Source: DASZTV01 sp035550655 (GTDB lineage: Bacteria > Actinomycetota > Actinomycetes > JAFAQI01). Taken from it: a stretch of DNA of 64,000 bases. Both the position numbers and the translations under genes were made by a program. The DNA lies in NCBI GenBank assembly GCA_035550655.1, contig DASZOU010000033.1, forward strand, positions 433,114 to 497,113, in the 5' to 3' direction. The stretch's first letter is position 1. Each line of letters opens with the position of its first letter. Of this stretch, positions 60,482 through 64,000 are shown piece by piece. A model generated the notes under the pieces. That model was not told the origin of the DNA and ran no database searches. It saw only the letters and a program-made list of their open reading frames with translations.

Positions 60482-61305
60482 TTTTGGCCTCCTTGTCGTG
60501 GCCGGTAGCACGCTGCGCTACCCGTCGTGTCCCGCTCGAAGCTCTCGCTGATGAAGGTCGTCGTCTCGGCGCTGCCGAGGAACAGGTAGCCGTCGGGCGC
60601 GAGTACGCGGCTGACCTGCTCGAGAATCGCCCGCCTGGTGGCGACGTCGAAGTAGATGAGGACGTTGCGCAGGAACACCACGTCCTGCGTCGGCAGGTCG
60701 GGGAACGGCCGGGCGAGGTTCAGTGCCTGGACAGTCACCATCGCGCGAAGCCGGTCCTCCGCCTGCCAGCCCGTCCCGGCGCGTTTGAAATGACGCACGA
60801 GGTGAGTCGCCGGCAGGCCTCGGTTGATCTCCAGCTGGCTGTAACGCGCGGCGGCGGTGCGCGCCAGCATCTCCTCCGAGATGTCCGTGGCCAGGATCTC
60901 GAAGCCCCACCCCGGATGAGCATCGACGAAGTCGGCGCACGTCATCGCGATGCTGTAGGGCTCCTGCCCGCTCGAGCAGGCCGCCGACCAGATCCGGATC
61001 CGCTTGAGCAGCCGGCGTTCCGCGAGCGCAGGCAAGATCTCCTCGCTCATCGCGCGAAACGGCGCCTGGTCCCGAAAGAACAGCGTCTCGTTGGTGGTCA
61101 TCGCCTCGACGACCGCCGAGTGCAACCGCTCGTCGCCCGCCCTCATGCGCGCGACGAGCGCCGACAGATCAGACAGCCCTTGCTCCCGAGCCAGCGGGGC
61201 AAGCCGGCTTTCGATCAGGTACTCCTTGCCGGGCTCGAGGACGATCGCCGCTCGCTGCCGGACGAAGTTGGAGATGTAGTCGAAGTCGACAGTGGCGATG
61301 GGCAT
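60478..61305 (-). CDS. cheR: CheR chemoreceptor methyltransferase
   Basis: A 275-residue SAM-dependent methyltransferase that methylates MCP glutamates. N-terminal helical domain, then MTTNETLFFRDQAPF, RIWSAACSSGQEPYSIAM (SAM site), ILATDISEEML and FLRNVLIYFD, all standard CheR motifs. The ATG overlaps the cheY stop. No TPR extension. Confidence 0.95.
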   Translation of the reverse strand: MPIATVDFDYISNFVRQRAAIVLEPGKEYLIESRLAPLAREQGLSDLSALVARMRAGDERLHSAVVEAMTTNETLFFRDQAPFRAMSEEILPALAERRLLKRIRIWSAACSSGQEPYSIAMTCADFVDAHPGWGFEILATDISEEMLARTAAARYSQLEINRGLPATHLVRHFKRAGTGWQAEDRLRAMVTVQALNLARPFPDLPTQDVVFLRNVLIYFDVATRRAILEQVSRVLAPDGYLFLGSAETTTFISESFERDTTGSAACYRPRQGGQK

Positions 61306-61676
61306 CAGGCGGTCCGCATCCCGAGGACGTCGAGCTTCTCCAGCAGGGCGTCAGGTGTGAACGGCTTGATGAGGTACTCGTGCGCGCCGGCAGCGAGCGC
61401 ACGGACGATCTGATCGGCCTCGTTCTCCGTCGTCACCATCATCAACGTGATCTGGCGGGCGTCGGGGTCCTTGCGGACCGCGCTGACGAACTCGAGCCCG
61501 TCAAGCACCGGCATGTTCCAGTCGATCAGCGCGAGGTCGGGCTTGGGCTGGGACGCGAGCAGGTTCAATGCCTCCTGACCGTCGCCCGCCTCACTCACCT
61601 CGAACCCCTCGGTCTCGAGGATCCTGCGGATGATCAGTCGCATCGCGCGCGAGTCGTCGATGACGAGCGCCTGCAT
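61305..61676 (-). CDS. cheY: CheY-like response regulator
   Basis: A 123-residue single receiver domain. The acid pocket is VIDDSRAM, the phospho-acceptor Asp is in LALIDWNMPVLDG, and the conserved Lys is in YLIKPF. Start ATG 61676 has AGGAGG upstream. No output domain, so it should act on the flagellar motor or as a phosphate sink. Confidence 0.93.
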   Translation of the reverse strand: MQALVIDDSRAMRLIIRRILETEGFEVSEAGDGQEALNLLASQPKPDLALIDWNMPVLDGLEFVSAVRKDPDARQITLMMVTTENEADQIVRALAAGAHEYLIKPFTPDALLEKLDVLGMRTA

Positions 61677-61713
61677 TGAGCCTCCTGGTCTGGGCATCGG
61701 AAGTAGCAGCGGG

Positions 61714-62793
61714 TCAGGTGGCCGCGGTGGCCGGAGCGGAGAACCGGGTGTACGCCGGACGGATCAGCGCGGGAACGGTCGAGGTCACCAGGTCCAGTGG
61801 GACCACCTTGGTGGCGAGACCGGCCTCCACCACGGAGCCCGGCATTCCCCACACGACCGACGACGCCTCGTCCTGCGCCAGCACGTATCCACCGGCGCCC
61901 GCCACTGCGCGCGCGCCATCGGTGCCGTCGCGCCCCATCCCGGTGAGCACGACGCCGAGTGCGTGGGCTCCCCACAGCGCAGCGACGTCACGGAAGGTCA
62001 CGTCCGCTGCCGGCCGCACGCTGTTCTCCGGCGGTTCGTTGGCGAGCACCACCTCGGGGCGTGCCGCTGTTCCACGCAACCGCAGATGGAAGTCTCCGGG
62101 GGCGATCAGGATCTGTCCGGGCATGGCGATCTCGCCGTCCTGCGCCTCGCTCACCGGCATCGTGCACACCGCGTTGAGGCGCTCGGCGAGGATCTTGGTG
62201 AAGTTCGGCGGCATGTGCTGCACGACGAGAACCGGCACCGGAAGGTCCCACGTCGGCAGCACCTGGGACAACGCGTTGGGACCGCCGGTGGACGACGCGA
62301 TCACAACCACTCCGTAGCCGGAGCCCGGCTCAGCGGCGACGCGGCGCAGCTGCGGCGGCGGCGCAGCCGGAGCAGGCGCCGCGGCTCGCGGCGCCCGGCC
62401 GGTCACAGCGAGCAGCACGGGAACGATCTGCTCGCGCAACGAGTCGAGCATCCGGTCCTGGCTGACCGCCCTCGGTTTGGTGACGAAGTCGGCGGCTCCT
62501 TCGGCAAGGGCCTCCACGGTGACGGCCGCGCCGCGCTCGGTGAGCGTCGAGCACATCACCACCGGCAGGGTGGGGTGGTCACGCCGCATCCTGCGCAGCG
62601 TGACCAACCCATCCATGACCGGCATCTCGACGTCGAGCACGACCACGTCGGGCTTGAGGACCGGTACGAGCGCCAGCGCCTCGGCGCCGTTCCGGGCCTC
62701 GCCGCAGACCTCGACCTCGCTCGCCGGAGCGAGCGCCGCCCGAACGATCCGGCGGACGACCGCCGAGTCGTCAACGAGGAGGACGCGAGTCAT
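61714..62793 (-). CDS. cheB: CheB protein-glutamate methylesterase
   Basis: A 359-residue response regulator/methylesterase. Receiver domain with VVVLDVEMPVMDG, a Pro/Ala linker, then the catalytic domain with Ser in VVIASSTGGPNAL, His in VVQHMPPNFT and Asp in TGMGRDGTDGA. It removes methyl groups (and deamidates) MCP side chains. Start ATG 62793; the longer frame upstream is antisense to the MCP end and low complexity. Confidence 0.95.
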   Translation of the reverse strand: MTRVLLVDDSAVVRRIVRAALAPASEVEVCGEARNGAEALALVPVLKPDVVVLDVEMPVMDGLVTLRRMRRDHPTLPVVMCSTLTERGAAVTVEALAEGAADFVTKPRAVSQDRMLDSLREQIVPVLLAVTGRAPRAAAPAPAAPPPQLRRVAAEPGSGYGVVVIASSTGGPNALSQVLPTWDLPVPVLVVQHMPPNFTKILAERLNAVCTMPVSEAQDGEIAMPGQILIAPGDFHLRLRGTAARPEVVLANEPPENSVRPAADVTFRDVAALWGAHALGVVLTGMGRDGTDGARAVAGAGGYVLAQDEASSVVWGMPGSVVEAGLATKVVPLDLVTSTVPALIRPAYTRFSAPATAAT

Positions 62794-62815
62794 GAGGTCT
62801 GCTGCGCCGTCGTGG

Positions 62816-64000
62816 TCAGAGCTGGAACTGGCTGACGAGACGCTGGAGCTCGCCCGCCATCCCGGCCAGTCGTTCCGCGGACGCCTTGGTCTCCTCCGCG
62901 CCGGCAGTGGTGGATGACGCCGCGTCGGCGACCGTCGTGATGTTGCGCGCGATGTCACTCGAGCCGGCTGCGGCCTCGTGCACGTTGCGGGCGATCTCGT
63001 TGGTCGTCGCGGTCTGCTCCTCGACGGCGGACGCGATGGTGTTCTGGATGTCGCTGATGTTGGAGATCGTCGTGGAGATCTCACCGATCGCCTCGACCGC
63101 GCCGTGGGTGTCGCCCTGGATCGCCTCGATCTTCTGGCTGATGTCCTCGGTCGCCTTGGCGGTCTCCTTGGCGAGCTCCTTGACCTCGTTGGCGACCACG
63201 GCGAACCCCTTGCCGGCTTCGCCGGCGCGCGCCGCCTCGATCGTTGCGTTCAACGCGAGCAGGTTCGTCTGCTGCGCGATCGACGTGATCACCTTGATGA
63301 CCTTGCCGATCTCGGCAGACGACTCGCCGAGCTTGTTGACGGTCTCGTTCGCCGTACTGGCCGACACGACCGCACCCGAGGCGACCCGCGCCGCATCCGC
63401 AGCGCTCTTTGCGATCTCCTGGATCGACGCCGTCATCTCCTCCGCGCCGGCAGCAACCGTGTTCACGTTGGTGCTGACCTGCTCCGAGGCAGAGCTGACG
63501 ACGTTGGCCTGGGACAGCGTCTCGCCGGCGTTGTTGCTCATCTGCTCCGCGACGCCGTTGAGGGACTCGGCCGCGGACGCAAGGGACTGCGCCGTCGAGC
63601 CGATCTCGGTCAGCGAGCTGCGCAGTGCGGTGAGCAGGCCCGAGAGTGCATCGCCGATCTGGCCGACGGCGTCCTCACCCGAAATCCCGACTTCGATCGC
63701 GAGATTGCCGGCTGCGGCCGCCCGCACGTCGGACAGCAGCTCATCGGTACGGCGCTGCTGCTCCGCCACGCGCTCGCGTTCGGCTTCCTCACGCGCGAGC
63801 CGGTCCATGGTCGAGGAGACCAGGCGGCCGACGTTGCGCAGCGCGTCGAGCCGGCCGACCGACGGCGTCAGCGTCTCGGTGGCGAAGAAGTCCATCGTGC
63901 CGACGACTTCACCCTCCACGATGATCGGGAAGCACACCCCCGACTTGACGCCCACCCGCTGCGCGACGGGAGCCCGCACACAGTCGGTCATCTCGCCGAT
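62816..64000 (-). CDS. methyl-accepting chemotaxis protein, GAF-containing (5' end outside window)
   Basis: C-terminal part of an MCP, cut by the right edge (the frame stays open to base 64000). It begins within a GAF-like sensory domain (GVCFPIIVEGEVVGTMDFF), then a HAMP-like helix and a long coiled-coil signalling domain with the CheA/CheW tip QTNLLALNATIEAARAGE. No membrane segment is seen in the visible part, so the sensor could be cytoplasmic. It heads the visible che operon; CheA and CheW are not in the window. Confidence 0.9.
   Translation of the reverse strand: MGEMTDCVRAPVAQRVGVKSGVCFPIIVEGEVVGTMDFFATETLTPSVGRLDALRNVGRLVSSTMDRLAREEAERERVAEQQRRTDELLSDVRAAAAGNLAIEVGISGEDAVGQIGDALSGLLTALRSSLTEIGSTAQSLASAAESLNGVAEQMSNNAGETLSQANVVSSASEQVSTNVNTVAAGAEEMTASIQEIAKSAADAARVASGAVVSASTANETVNKLGESSAEIGKVIKVITSIAQQTNLLALNATIEAARAGEAGKGFAVVANEVKELAKETAKATEDISQKIEAIQGDTHGAVEAIGEISTTISNISDIQNTIASAVEEQTATTNEIARNVHEAAAGSSDIARNITTVADAASSTTAGAEETKASAERLAGMAGELQRLVSQFQL

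Overview
The window is high-GC actinobacterial DNA: Tat and NlpC/P60 proteins, SigE-type ECF sigma factors, galactofuranose-polymer genes and chemotaxis genes on one chromosome. It looks like a motile actinomycete whose envelope contains a galactan-like polymer. The genus cannot be fixed from the sequence alone.

Region 1 (1-20.4 kb) is the right-hand part of an integrative conjugative element. It holds a Tad-type pilus operon (1-4442), a very large LysM-transmembrane-BTAD protein (4445-7531), an orphan PD-(D/E)XK-like nuclease on the opposite strand (7591-8481), and a tightly overlapped type IV secretion operon (8872-17554). That operon runs small membrane subunit, VirB6/TrbL, SCO6880/PrgI, ArdC antirestriction, VirB4, transglycosylase-NlpC/P60, VirD4 coupling protein. 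A short operon follows (17647-18997) ending in an excisionase, then a tyrosine integrase (19016-20380). Two operon heads (8.8 and 17.6 kb) carry the same regulatory module: three 12-bp iterons and a hairpin over the ribosome binding site. No relaxase is in the window.

Region 2 (20.4-26.5 kb) is the most interesting part. Between diverged direct repeats that resemble tRNA 3' ends lies a minus-strand cargo: a HEPN-like protein, a tiny ORF, an APAZ/Ago-N-like protein, a short prokaryotic Argonaute (MID-PIWI) without catalytic residues, and a protein with four C-terminal membrane helices. The layout resembles the archaeal SiAgo-Aga1-Aga2 abortive immunity system, but here it is in an actinomycete mobile island. 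The island ends against an intact tRNA-Ser(GCT).

Region 3 (26.5-40.6 kb) is chromosomal: a propeller-like exported protein, acyl-CoA ligase, GH25 lysozyme, a MarR regulator with an MFS exporter that has a histone-H1-like tail, PTS enzyme I, a PAP2 family membrane enzyme, an NAD(P)-dependent reductase with an AhpD-like protein, and an ECF sigma/anti-sigma pair. A symmetric ECF-type promoter lies between the last two units. An AbiEi/DUF559-like gene sits in a cassette with 32-bp inverted ends, exactly between the stop codons of two convergent genes.

Region 4 (40.7-50.2 kb) is a galactofuranose glycan cluster: GT8, GlfT2-like, Glf, GT2, two tandem sulfotransferase-like paralogues and a GlfT1-like enzyme. 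Region 5 (50.2-59.8 kb) has a Tat-exported phosphoesterase, an ABCG-type transporter, a DUF732-like protein, a second ECF/membrane partner pair, a second DUF559-like gene bracketed by 57-bp palindromic repeats, and an NlpC/P60 hydrolase. Region 6 (60.0-64.0 kb) is a chemotaxis operon reading leftwards: MCP (cut by the window edge), CheB, CheY, CheR and a CheX/CheC-like protein.
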